Shown here piece by piece: positions 43,979 through 51,404 of a DNA stretch of 64,000 nucleotides (position 1 is its first letter; each line of letters opens with the position of its first letter). Position numbers and translations under genes: made by a program. The notes under the pieces were generated by a model. That model searched no databases and was not told where the DNA came from. It saw only the letters and a list, made by a program, of their open reading frames with translations. The stretch comes from Streptomyces yatensis (GTDB taxonomy: Bacteria; Actinomycetota; Actinomycetes; Streptomycetales; Streptomycetaceae): the NCBI RefSeq assembly GCF_018069625.1, contig NZ_CP072941.1:1178001-1242000 (forward strand). Direction: 5' to 3'.

Positions 43979-44896
43979 TCACCACGGCAGCGGCGCGGTC
44001 TGCGAGATGTCGAAGAAACCGCCGCCGCTGTAGACCAGCGGGGCCAGCTCCGCATGGCGGGCGGAGACCACCCGGCCGGTGAAGACGGTGTGGCTGCCGG
44101 CCTCCAGCCGCTCGCCGATCTCCACCTCCAGCTGGGCGCAGGACCCGTCGATCAGCGGGGCGCCGAACTCACCGGCGGTCCAGGGCAGTTCGGCGAACTT
44201 GTCGTCCGCCTTGGAGGCGAAGGTCCTGGCCACCTCGAGCTGGCCGGCGGCGAGGATGTTGATCCCCAGATGGCCGGCCCGGTGCAGCGCGGGGTGGGTG
44301 GTGGAGGTGCGCTGCACGCAGACCAGCACCATCGGCGGATCCAGCGAGATGCTGGCGAACGCGTTCACCGCGAGCCCCCGGGGCCTGCCGTCGTCCTGGC
44401 AGGTCACGACGGTGACACCGGTGATGAACTTACGGTGCACCCCACGGACCAGATCGGCGTCGACGGCCGCTCGCTGGGTGGTGGTGATGATCCCGAGCGC
44501 CTCCAGCAGCTGACGGGGATCCCAGGTCACCCACTCCTCGCTGACCACACCGTGGTCGAAGCGGGTGAAGGTGGCGCCGGAGACCTCGACCGGCCTGCCG
44601 GTGGCCGGCACGCCGAGGAAGTCGCCGGTGTGACTGCCGGTGCTGCGCCAGCGGATCGCCAGCGACTCGCCCTCCTCGACGATCTCCTCGATCTCGGTAC
44701 GGAGATCGGGGAAGGCCCGGCGGATGGCGCGGACCGACTCCTTGAACTGCTCCCGGCCCTGGGGGGCCGCGGCAGGGCCGCGACGGCGCACATAGCCGGG
44801 GCTGAGCAGCTGGTCGAGCGCGTCGACCTGACCCTGGTCCCAGACGGCCTGCCAGGTGGAGCGGATGCGGGCGGTGCGGTCAAGAGTATGCGTCAT
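43979..44896 (-). CDS. Fused SnoaL-like / flavin reductase protein
   Basis: A 305-residue two-domain protein. Residues about 1-135 are a SnoaL-like (ester cyclase/NTF2) domain: ALDQLLSPGYVRRRGP, RRAFPDLRTEIEEIVEEGE, WRSTGSHTGDFLGVPATGR. Residues about 148-300 are an FMN-binding NADH:flavin reductase of the RutF/HpaC type: VHRKFITGVTVVT, GLAVNAFASISLDPPMVLVC, GINILAAGQLEVARTF. The reductase should supply reduced flavin to the divergently encoded LLM monooxygenase. The fused SnoaL domain is unusual and might cyclise, hydrolyse or hold an intermediate. GAGGGAAG precedes the ATG at 44896. Confidence 0.9.
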   Translation of the reverse strand: MTHTLDRTARIRSTWQAVWDQGQVDALDQLLSPGYVRRRGPAAAPQGREQFKESVRAIRRAFPDLRTEIEEIVEEGESLAIRWRSTGSHTGDFLGVPATGRPVEVSGATFTRFDHGVVSEEWVTWDPRQLLEALGIITTTQRAAVDADLVRGVHRKFITGVTVVTCQDDGRPRGLAVNAFASISLDPPMVLVCVQRTSTTHPALHRAGHLGINILAAGQLEVARTFASKADDKFAELPWTAGEFGAPLIDGSCAQLEVEIGERLEAGSHTVFTGRVVSARHAELAPLVYSGGGFFDISQTAPLPW

Positions 44897-44918
44897 GACG
44901 TCTTCCCTCACTCAGCTC

Positions 44919-44928
44919 TTGTATGGCA
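44919..44928. promoter_or_regulatory. Candidate operator 1, TTGTATGGCA
   Basis: This 10-mer lies at the predicted transcription start of the flavin reductase promoter. The same sequence recurs at 49871-49880 and a near-copy in reverse at 49961-49970, by the GntR gene. Confidence 0.55.
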
Positions 44929-44932
44929 GAGG

Positions 44933-44962
44933 ACCGTAGGAAGGGCCATCAGTCGCTGTCAA
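44933..44962 (-). promoter_or_regulatory. Promoter of the flavin reductase-permease operon
   Basis: On the minus strand, TTGACA (44962-44957) and TACGGT (44938-44933) are separated by 18 bp. Transcription should start near 44926, about 30 bp before the ATG. Confidence 0.65.
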
Positions 44963-45053
44963 CACCTAGGGCCGAATGAACCGGAAATGGGCCGGCGAGA
45001 CCTCTCCGAACAGCAAAGACACAGGTCAATAGGAGTTGCCTCGACCGTGACCC

Positions 45054-45083
45054 TTGACGGAGCCAGAATCGGACTCCTAGCCT
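45054..45083 (+). promoter_or_regulatory. Promoter of the LLM monooxygenase operon
   Basis: TTGACG at 45054-45059 and TAGCCT at 45078-45083 have an 18-bp spacer. The start point falls near 45090, which rules against the in-frame ATG at 45091 as the true start codon unless the mRNA is leaderless. Confidence 0.65.
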
Positions 45084-45086
45084 CCC

Positions 45087-45096
45087 TGCCATGGCA
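45087..45096. promoter_or_regulatory. Candidate operator 2, perfect palindrome TGCCATGGCA
   Basis: A perfect 10-bp palindrome covering the predicted start of LLM transcription. It is built from the same TGCCA/TGGCA half-sites as the other candidate operators of this locus. Confidence 0.55.
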
Positions 45097-45129
45097 CAGC
45101 GTGAGCCGGAAGAACAGGACGGACGCTGC

Positions 45130-46269
45130 ATGCGCTTCTCGATATTTCACAATCTCGGTGCCCCGGGCCGTCTCGGCGAGTACGCCGACGTCATGGCGGA
45201 GGCCCGGGAGTTCGCGGTCACCGCGGACCGGGCGGGCTTCTGGTCCACCTGGTACACCGAGCACCACTTCGGGCACGAGGCGATCGAGATCACCCCGAAC
45301 CCGGTGCTGATGGGGGCGGACATCGCCGCCCGTACGACGGATATCCGGATCGGCCAGGCGGCCTCGATCGCCACCTTCTGGCATCCGCTGCGGCTCGCCG
45401 AGGACATCGCGATGCTCGACCAGCTCTCGGGGGGCCGGGTCGAGGTCGGCCTCGGCCGGGGGCTGTACGGCCGCGAGGCGCTCAACCTCAACGCCCTGGC
45501 CGATCCGCGCGACCAGGAGCAGAACCGCGCGCTCTACGCCGAGACCGTGGAGGTCCTGCGCAAGGCGTGGAGCGGCGAGTTCTTCTCGCACCAGGGCCGC
45601 TTCTATGAGTTCCCCGCCCCCGGGGTGAAGTGGAACCATCCCCTCTCCCCCGCCACCCCGGAGTACACCGAGGCCGGGGTCATCACGAAGATGCGGGTGA
45701 CCCCCTTCCCGTTGCAACGGCCGCACCCTCCGCTGTGGCAGGTCATCGACAGCCCCCGCTCGATCAGGGCCGCGGCGGCGGACGGCGTCCAGGGGCTCTT
45801 CTGGCTGCCGCCGGTCTCGGCGCTCAAGGAGCGGTTCGAGCTCTACCGGGACACCGCGAGCCAGGCGGCGGGGCGCGAGTACGCGCTGGGCGAGGGCATC
45901 GGTCTGGTGCGGGATGTGTATGTCGCGGACACCATGGAGCAGGCGCGCGCCGAATTCGAAGAGGCGCTGATGACCACCTACCGGTGGATCATGCACTGGC
46001 GGGGGCTGGGCAACCTCATGGAGGCGGGCGAGGAGCTCACCGACGCCCATGAGCTGTCCTTCGACTTCCTCCAGCGGCGCAATCTGCTGGTCGGCACCCC
46101 CGAATACGTCTCGGAGAAGATCGCCGAGCTGCGCGACGAGGTGGGGTGTGAGCATCTGCTGCTGTGGACCACCCATCCCGGTCTGCCGCACCGCAACGCG
46201 ATGCGCAGCCTGGAGCTGTTCGCCGAGAAGGTCATGCCGCAGTTCACCACCGGCGGCGGTCATGGCTGA
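45130..46269 (+). CDS. LLM-class flavin-dependent monooxygenase
   Basis: A 379-residue luciferase-like TIM-barrel protein. Family marks are MRFSIFHNLGAPGRLGEYADV, AGFWSTWYTEHHFGHEA (the EHHF motif of LLM oxygenases), IRIGQAASIATFWHPLRLAEDIAMLDQLSGGRVEVGLGRG-type core (seen at residues about 75-115) and HPPLWQVIDS. Enzymes of this class use reduced FMN and oxygen, for example RutA, which opens the uracil ring. The ATG at 45130 is preferred because the promoter starts near 45090. The flavin reductase is encoded divergently and the gene overlaps the following PF06684 gene by 8 bp. Confidence 0.93.
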   Translation: MRFSIFHNLGAPGRLGEYADVMAEAREFAVTADRAGFWSTWYTEHHFGHEAIEITPNPVLMGADIAARTTDIRIGQAASIATFWHPLRLAEDIAMLDQLSGGRVEVGLGRGLYGREALNLNALADPRDQEQNRALYAETVEVLRKAWSGEFFSHQGRFYEFPAPGVKWNHPLSPATPEYTEAGVITKMRVTPFPLQRPHPPLWQVIDSPRSIRAAAADGVQGLFWLPPVSALKERFELYRDTASQAAGREYALGEGIGLVRDVYVADTMEQARAEFEEALMTTYRWIMHWRGLGNLMEAGEELTDAHELSFDFLQRRNLLVGTPEYVSEKIAELRDEVGCEHLLLWTTHPGLPHRNAMRSLELFAEKVMPQFTTGGGHG

Positions 46270-46870
46270 GGCGGTGCTGCGCAAGGTCGTCACCGTCGCC
46301 GATGAGCTGCTGCTGGAGCTCGGCCGCCCGGTCGCGGTGCCGGTGCGCCGGGTCGCGGCGGCCGCGGTGATCCACAACCCCTGGGCCGGCGGCGGCCTCG
46401 TCGCCGATCTGGGGCCCGAGGTGGAGCGAATCGCACCGGGGCTGGCCCGGCTGCTCACCGGCCGGATCAGCGAGGCGCTGGGCGGGGTCGACCGGATCGA
46501 GTCCTTCGGCAAGGCCGCGATCGTGGGGCTCGACGGGGAGATCGAGCACGGCGGCGCGCTGATCCACACCCCCTTCTTCGGCAATGTCTTCCGCGAGCTG
46601 ACCGAGGGCACCTCGATCATCGTCTTCAGCGACGACCGGCTTCCGGCCGGTGAGCCGCTGACCGTGCCGCTGTGGCACAAGACCGCGGCCGCGACCCGCT
46701 CGCACTACCAGACCTGCCAGATCCGCATCCCCGACGCGCCCCGCCCGGACGAGATCGTCGTCATCGCGGCCGGGGCGTCCGGCCCCCGTCCGAACGCCCG
46801 GATCGGGGACCGCGCCACCGACCCCCTCATCCGCCTCGCCGATCTGGACGATCTGGAGACCGTGACGTGA
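46262..46870 (+). CDS. PF06684 (amino acid synthesis) family protein, copy 1
   Basis: A 202-residue protein of the family named for amino acid synthesis, whose activity is not established. Conserved blocks are AAAVIHNPWAGGGLVADLGPEV, IESFGKAAIVGLDGEIEHGGAL, LWHKTAAATRSHYQTCQIR and RPDEIVVIAAGASGPRPNARIG. The ATG lies within the end of the LLM gene and its stop overlaps the next start (GTGA), so it is coupled on both sides. Its location between an oxygenase and a hydrolase suggests a catabolic step on a ring-opened product rather than biosynthesis; this is inference. Confidence 0.9.
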   Translation: MAEAVLRKVVTVADELLLELGRPVAVPVRRVAAAAVIHNPWAGGGLVADLGPEVERIAPGLARLLTGRISEALGGVDRIESFGKAAIVGLDGEIEHGGALIHTPFFGNVFRELTEGTSIIVFSDDRLPAGEPLTVPLWHKTAAATRSHYQTCQIRIPDAPRPDEIVVIAAGASGPRPNARIGDRATDPLIRLADLDDLETVT

Positions 46871-47418
46871 ACATCCGCAAGATCATCACCTTCACCGAGG
46901 ACATCCACAGCGAGGGCGGCCGCCCGGTGGACCCGCCGGCCCGTACGGCGGTGGTGCTCGCCGTCATCGAGAACCCGTGGGCCGGTCAGGGCTTCGTGGC
47001 GGATCTGCTGCCCGGGATCGACGAGGCGGCGCCGAAGCTGGGCGCGTTGCTGGCACCCCGTGTGGTCGAGGCGCTGGACGCGCCGGTGGAGGCGTACGGC
47101 AAGGCCGCGATCGTGGGGCTCGACGGGGAGGTCGAGCACGGCTCCGCGCTGATCCACACCCTGAAGTTCGGCGACCACTTCCGCCGGGCGGCGAACGCGA
47201 CCACCCTGCTGCCGGCCGTGGAGAAGCGGGCCGCCGCGGGAACGGTCTTCGACATTCCGCTCAAGCACATCACCGACGCCACCATCCGCTCGCACCACCA
47301 GAGCATCGAGGTCCGGGTGGCGGACGGGCCGCGCGCCGACGAGATCGTCATCGGGCTCGCGGCGGCCGCCCAGGGCCGCCCCCAGGCCCGGCTGGCCCCG
47401 CTGTCGACGGAGCGGTGA
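46867..47418 (+). CDS. PF06684 (amino acid synthesis) family protein, copy 2
   Basis: A 183-residue paralogue of the preceding protein: VIENPWAGQGFVADLLPGI, VEAYGKAAIVGLDGEVEHGS, LKHITDATIRSHHQSIEVR and ADEIVIGLAAAAQGRPQARL line up with copy 1. The two differ by about 20 residues in length, mainly in the C-terminal tail. A 34-nt stretch (46507-46540 and 47097-47130) is identical between the copies, far above the rest. They may form a hetero-oligomer. The GTG start overlaps the copy 1 stop; the gene ends 5 bp before the alpha/beta hydrolase ATG. Confidence 0.9.
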   Translation: MNIRKIITFTEDIHSEGGRPVDPPARTAVVLAVIENPWAGQGFVADLLPGIDEAAPKLGALLAPRVVEALDAPVEAYGKAAIVGLDGEVEHGSALIHTLKFGDHFRRAANATTLLPAVEKRAAAGTVFDIPLKHITDATIRSHHQSIEVRVADGPRADEIVIGLAAAAQGRPQARLAPLSTER

Positions 47419-47423
47419 GCGGC

Positions 47424-48329
47424 ATGGACGCGGTGCGGGCTCCCGGCGGGACGCCGGGGGCGGGCGCTCCCGGCGGGCCGGCCCCGGCGGGGGCCCGGGC
47501 GCCGGTGGCGCTCGCCCATGAGTCCCATGGCACGGGGACACCCATGGTGCTGCTGCACGGCGTGGGCCTGGACCGCCACATGTGGGACCGCTGTCTGCCC
47601 GCGCTGGCCGCCCGGCACCACGTGACGCTGGCCGACCTGCGCGGCCACGGCGCCTCCCCGGCCGCGGCGGCCGGGGTGTCCCTCGCCGAGCTGGCCGCGG
47701 ACGTCGGGGCGCTGCTGAGCGGCCCCACGCATATCGTCGGCTTCTCGCTCGGGGCCCTGGTCGCCCAGCGGCTGGGGCTGGACCGGCCGGACCTCACCGC
47801 CTCGCTCACCCTGGTCAGCTCGGTCGCGGGCCGGTCGGAGGAGGAGCGGGCGGCGGTCTCCCGCCGCCAGGAGCTGGCCGCCGAGGACTTCGGGGCGTCC
47901 GCGTGGGCCGCGGTCGACCGCTGGTTCTCCCCCGCCTGGCGGGCCCAGGACCCCGGTCTGGCGCAGCGGGTGCTCGACACCCTGCTGGCCAACGACCGGG
48001 CCTCCTACCTCGCGTGTTACCGGGTCTTCGCGACGGCCGACACCGGGCTGTGGCGGTGGCTGCCCCGGATCGCCGCCCCCACCGTGGCGGTGACCGGCGA
48101 GCGGGACCCCGGCTCGACCCCGGCCATGTCGCACCGGCTGGCCGGGCGGATCCCCGGCGGCCGGGCGGTGATCGTGCCCGGCGCCCGCCATCTGCTGCCG
48201 CTGGAGTGCCCCCAAGAACTCGCCGCCGTGATCCTCACCCACACCGGAGCCCACCCCGGAAGCCCCACCGGAACCGATACCGGAACCGACGCCGGAGCCC
48301 ACACCGGACAGGAGTCCCACCGCTCATGA
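47424..48329 (+). CDS. Alpha/beta hydrolase (enol-lactonase/RutD-like)
   Basis: A 301-residue hydrolase. PMVLLHGVGLDRHMWDRCL (oxyanion HG), VTLADLRGHGASP, HIVGFSLGALVAQRLGL with the nucleophile Ser, VAVTGERDPGSTP with Asp, and GARHLLPLECP with His give a full catalytic triad. It resembles 3-oxoadipate enol-lactonases and RutD. An Ala/Gly/Pro-rich N-terminal extension and a C-terminal tetrapeptide-repeat tail are likely disordered. The ATG at 47424 follows GGAG; a GTG at 47415 overlapping the previous stop is an alternative. The stop overlaps the aldehyde dehydrogenase start (ATGA). Confidence 0.9.
   Translation: MDAVRAPGGTPGAGAPGGPAPAGARAPVALAHESHGTGTPMVLLHGVGLDRHMWDRCLPALAARHHVTLADLRGHGASPAAAAGVSLAELAADVGALLSGPTHIVGFSLGALVAQRLGLDRPDLTASLTLVSSVAGRSEEERAAVSRRQELAAEDFGASAWAAVDRWFSPAWRAQDPGLAQRVLDTLLANDRASYLACYRVFATADTGLWRWLPRIAAPTVAVTGERDPGSTPAMSHRLAGRIPGGRAVIVPGARHLLPLECPQELAAVILTHTGAHPGSPTGTDTGTDAGAHTGQESHRS
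48243..48302 (+). repeat. 12-bp tandem repeat in the hydrolase 3' end
   Basis: Five consecutive 12-bp units related to ACCGGAACCGAC, plus half a unit, encode tetrapeptides such as TGAH, TGTD and AGAH at the C-terminus. They run up to the coupled start of the aldehyde dehydrogenase gene. Confidence 0.8.
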
Positions 48330-49813
48330 ACCCTCTGCCGCGCCACGACCACTACATCGCGGGCGAGTGGACCGCCCCCGCCGACGGCGGTTACTTCGCC
48401 AGCGTCAACCCGGCCACCGCCGAGCCCTGGTACGAGGCGGCGCGCGGCACCGCCGCCGATGTGGACCGTGCGGTGGGCGCCGCCCGTACCGCCTTCGAGG
48501 ATCCGCGCTGGCGCGATCTGAGCCAGACCCGGCGCGGACGGCTGCTGCGGAACCTGGGCGATCTGATCGGTGAGCACGCGGAGCGGCTGGCCCGTACCGA
48601 GACCCTCGACAACGGCAAGCTGCTGCGGGAGATGCGGGCCCAACTCGCCGGGCTGCCCGAGTACTTCTACTACTACGCGGGACTCGCCGACAAGATCCAG
48701 GGCGAGGTGATCCCCGGGGCCAGCCGCGAGCTGCTCAACTACACCCTGCGCGAACCGGTGGGCGTGGTCGGCGCCATCACCCCCTGGAACTCCCCGCTGC
48801 TGCTCACCGCCACCAAGCTGGCCCCGGCCCTGGCCGCGGGGAACACGGTGGTGGTCAAGCCCTCCGAACACACCTCGGCCTCGCTGCTGGCGCTCGCACC
48901 GCTCTTCGAGGAGGCGGGGTTCCCGCCCGGGGTGGTCAATGTGGTCACCGGATACGGCGCGGAGGCGGGCGCGCCGCTGACCGAGCACGAGGCCGTGGCC
49001 AAGGTGACCTTCACCGGCTCCAGCGGGACCGGCCGCCGGATCGCCCGTACCTGCGCCGACCGGTTGATCGGCTGCACCCTGGAGCTGGGCGGGAAGTCGC
49101 CCAACATCATCTTCCCGGACGCCGATCTGGGGTCGGCCGCCATGGGGGTGATCGCGGGCATCTTCGCGGCCGCCGGGCAGACCTGTGTGGCGGGGAGCCG
49201 GGTGCTGGTGCACCGGGAGGCGTACGACGAGGTCCTGGAGCGGGTGACGGCGCGGGCGGCCACGATCCGGGTCGGCGATCCGCTGGAGGAGACCACCGAG
49301 CTCGGCCCGCTGGCCCTCGCCGAGCAGCTGGCGAAGGTCGAGTCGTATGTCGAGCTGGGGCAGGCCGAGGGCGGAAAGGTGGTCTGCGGCGGCAGGCGGC
49401 CGGACACGGGCCTCGACGGGTACTACTACTCCCCCACCGTCTTCACCGGCACCGACAACGGGATGCGGATCTGCCAGGAGGAGATCTTCGGCCCGGTCGC
49501 GACCGTCATGCCCTTCGGCTCCGAGGAGGAGGCCCTGGCGATCGCGAACGACTCCGCGTACGGCCTGGCGGCGGGGGTGTGGACCCGGGATGTGAACCGC
49601 GTGCACCGGATGGCCGCCCGGCTGGAGGCCGGGACGGTGTGGGCCAACACCTATCGCTCGATGTCGCCGATGTCGCCCCGGGCCGGGTTCAAGACCAGCG
49701 GGATGGGGACCGAGCACGGCACGGAGGTGATCCGGGAGTACACCCGGCTGAAGAGCGTCTGGATCAACACCAGCGAGGAGCCCGCCGGGGATCCCTTCAT
49801 CCTGAGGTCCTGA
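48326..49813 (+). CDS. Aldehyde dehydrogenase (NAD(P)-dependent)
   Basis: A 495-residue classical ALDH. Cofactor site: GAITPWNSPLLLTATKLAPALAAG and FTGSSGTGRRIA. Catalytic Glu: LELGGKSPNI. Nucleophilic Cys: AAGQTCVAGSRV. EEIFGPVATVMPF near the C-terminus is the usual family block. It would oxidise an aldehyde left after ring opening and hydrolysis to an acid that enters central metabolism. It is the last gene of the LLM-PF06684-PF06684-hydrolase-ALDH operon, all members of which overlap or nearly abut. Confidence 0.95.
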   Translation: MNPLPRHDHYIAGEWTAPADGGYFASVNPATAEPWYEAARGTAADVDRAVGAARTAFEDPRWRDLSQTRRGRLLRNLGDLIGEHAERLARTETLDNGKLLREMRAQLAGLPEYFYYYAGLADKIQGEVIPGASRELLNYTLREPVGVVGAITPWNSPLLLTATKLAPALAAGNTVVVKPSEHTSASLLALAPLFEEAGFPPGVVNVVTGYGAEAGAPLTEHEAVAKVTFTGSSGTGRRIARTCADRLIGCTLELGGKSPNIIFPDADLGSAAMGVIAGIFAAAGQTCVAGSRVLVHREAYDEVLERVTARAATIRVGDPLEETTELGPLALAEQLAKVESYVELGQAEGGKVVCGGRRPDTGLDGYYYSPTVFTGTDNGMRICQEEIFGPVATVMPFGSEEEALAIANDSAYGLAAGVWTRDVNRVHRMAARLEAGTVWANTYRSMSPMSPRAGFKTSGMGTEHGTEVIREYTRLKSVWINTSEEPAGDPFILRS

Positions 49814-49870
49814 GGTCCGGAGCAGATCGTGGGCCGGTCCTGGGCCGGTCCTGGGCCGAAGGAAGGGTTC

Positions 49871-49880
49871 TTGTATGGCA
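49871..49880. promoter_or_regulatory. Candidate operator 3, TTGTATGGCA
   Basis: An exact copy of the 10-mer at 44919-44928; with flanking bases it reads TTGTATGGCACAA, a TTGT/ACAA dyad. It is 58 bp after the ALDH stop and about 85 bp before the GntR start. Confidence 0.5.
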
Positions 49881-49926
49881 CAACACCCGAGCGCGTCTCC
49901 GGTTGATTTCTCCGCTGATCCCTCGG

Positions 49927-49956
49927 TTGACGGGGGACGGCGGCCGCCTCTAGGGT
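49927..49956 (+). promoter_or_regulatory. Promoter of the GntR/FCD gene, probably leaderless
   Basis: TTGACG at 49927-49932 and TAGGGT at 49951-49956 have an 18-bp spacer. The predicted start falls at about 49963, at the ATG (49965), so the mRNA should lack a leader; no ribosome site is visible before the ATG. Confidence 0.65.
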
Positions 49957-49960
49957 CACG

Positions 49961-49970
49961 TGCCATGCAA
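49961..49970. promoter_or_regulatory. Candidate operator 4, TGCCATGCAA
   Basis: The reverse complement (TTGCATGGCA) matches the TTGTATGGCA sites at nine of ten positions. It covers the predicted transcription start and the start codon of the GntR gene, so it is well placed for autorepression. Confidence 0.5.
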
Positions 49971-50645
49971 CAACCCACCGGAAAGCGGCTTCAGCAGACC
50001 AGCATGCAGGCGAGGGTCGCCGAAGAGCTGCGGCAGATGATCATCAGTGGTGAACTGCCGCCCCGCTCCAGCCTCTCCGAGATGGCGCTGTCCGAGACCT
50101 TCGGCGTCAGCCGGACGCCCATCCGCGAGGCCCTCAAGCAGCTCCAGATCGAGGGGCTGGTCGAGGTGCGGCCACGGGTCGGAACGTTTGTCGCCGTACC
50201 GTCCCGGCGCGAGCTGACCGAGCTGTTCCAGATGAAGGAGCTGCTGGAGGGCGCCGCCGCCCGGCTGCTCGCCTTCCGCGGGAACGTACCGGAAGTGGAG
50301 CGGCTGGAGGCCACTATGACGGCGGCCGACGCGGCCGTCCGGGACGGCGACGCCGAGCAATACGCGGCGCTGGTCCACGAGTTCCACGATCTGATCGTGG
50401 TGGGCGCCGACAACAGCAAGCTGGAGGCGCACTACCGCACCCTGATGAACCAGCTGGCCTACGCCCGGCTGGTGCGCACCTCGCTGTCCCGGCCCGGCCG
50501 GCTGGACGAGTCCGACGATGAACACCATCGCGTCCTCAACCTGATCCAGGCCAAGGACGGCGACGGCGCGGAGCGGGTGATGCGGGAGCACGTGCGGATG
50601 AGCCACCAGGCCCTGATGGCGGGCATGGACGAGCGCCGGGCCTGA
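49965..50645 (+). CDS. GntR-family (FCD) transcriptional regulator
   Basis: A 226-residue FadR-type regulator. The winged helix-turn-helix (LRQMIISGELPPRSSLSE, LSETFGVSRTPIREALKQL) occupies residues about 15-80. The all-helical FCD ligand domain has the metal-site pattern in VHEFHDLIV and DDEHHRVLNLI. The ATG at 49965 fits the leaderless promoter. It follows the ALDH gene by 151 bp on the same strand and likely represses the catabolic locus until a substrate or acid intermediate binds. Confidence 0.93.
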   Translation: MQQPTGKRLQQTSMQARVAEELRQMIISGELPPRSSLSEMALSETFGVSRTPIREALKQLQIEGLVEVRPRVGTFVAVPSRRELTELFQMKELLEGAAARLLAFRGNVPEVERLEATMTAADAAVRDGDAEQYAALVHEFHDLIVVGADNSKLEAHYRTLMNQLAYARLVRTSLSRPGRLDESDDEHHRVLNLIQAKDGDGAERVMREHVRMSHQALMAGMDERRA

Positions 50646-50670
50646 CGACATCCCTCCGCGGAAGGGCGGT

Positions 50671-51348
50671 TCACCCCTGGTCGACCGCCGCGCGTGCGGA
50701 GCGCAGCGCGGCGCGGAGCCGGTTCCCGGCGCCGAGGAGGTGTGCGCGCAGGGCGGTGGCGGCGTGCTCGGCATCGCCGGCGCGCACGGTCGCCAGCAGG
50801 TCGGCATGGGCCTCGGCGGAGGGGCGCGGATCGACGTCCTGGGCGTTGGCGACGTCGAGGATCACACCGAAGGTGGGGCGGTACTGCTCCCAGACCGCCA
50901 GCAGCCTGCGATGCCCGGAGAGCACATAGAACTGGGAGTGGAACTCCAGGTCGGCGAGGGCGAAGTCGCCACCCGCGGCGCGGTCCGCCGCGTCGCGCAT
51001 GTCCCGTACGAAGCGCTCGGCGGGCTCCCAGTCGCCGGGCCCCGCCCTGCCGATGGCGAGCGTGAGGGCGAGCGTCTCCAGGGACTCCCGCAGGGTGTAG
51101 AGCTCGTCGATGTCGCCCTCGGTGAGCCCGGTGACGAAGACCCCGCGGCGGCGCGCCTCGACCAGCCCCTCGGCCTCCAGCTGACGCAGCGCGCCCCGCA
51201 CCGGGCCGCGGCTGACGTCGTACTGCTCGGCGAGGGCCCCTTCGACAAGATGGGTGCCGGGGCGCAGCCGTCCTGACACGATGAGCACACGCAGCTCATG
51301 CGCGACCAGATCGCCGAGGGACCGCTGCTGCAGCGAGGTGATGGGCAC
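50671..51348 (-). CDS. GntR-family (FCD) transcriptional regulator
   Basis: A 225-residue FCD regulator distinct from its convergent neighbour. The helix-turn-helix is LRVLIVSGRLRPGTHLVE, LAEQYDVSRGPVRGALRQLEAEGL; the FCD domain has FALADLEFHSQFYVLSG and AEAHADLLATVRAGD with metal-type Asp/His residues. AAGGAG sets the GTG at 51348. A 22-bp perfect palindrome lies 35 bp upstream. The gene it might have controlled, an MFS carrier, survives only as a fragment upstream. Confidence 0.92.
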   Translation of the reverse strand: MPITSLQQRSLGDLVAHELRVLIVSGRLRPGTHLVEGALAEQYDVSRGPVRGALRQLEAEGLVEARRRGVFVTGLTEGDIDELYTLRESLETLALTLAIGRAGPGDWEPAERFVRDMRDAADRAAGGDFALADLEFHSQFYVLSGHRRLLAVWEQYRPTFGVILDVANAQDVDPRPSAEAHADLLATVRAGDAEHAATALRAHLLGAGNRLRAALRSARAAVDQG

Positions 51349-51382
51349 CGACGGGCTCCTTCTGGCGGATGGACCGGGCGCT

Positions 51383-51404
51383 GGTCGACGGTTAACCGTC
51401 GACC
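51383..51404. promoter_or_regulatory. 22-bp perfect palindrome, GntR operator candidate
   Basis: The 20-bp core GTCGACGGTTAACCGTCGAC is flanked by G and C, giving 22 symmetric bases centred on GTTAAC. It sits 35 bp upstream of the GntR start codon, ideal for autorepression. Confidence 0.8.

Noticed and set aside
45091..45129. Upstream ATG start for the LLM monooxygenase
   Set aside because: It coincides with the predicted transcription start and operator palindrome and adds an acidic stretch not found in the family.
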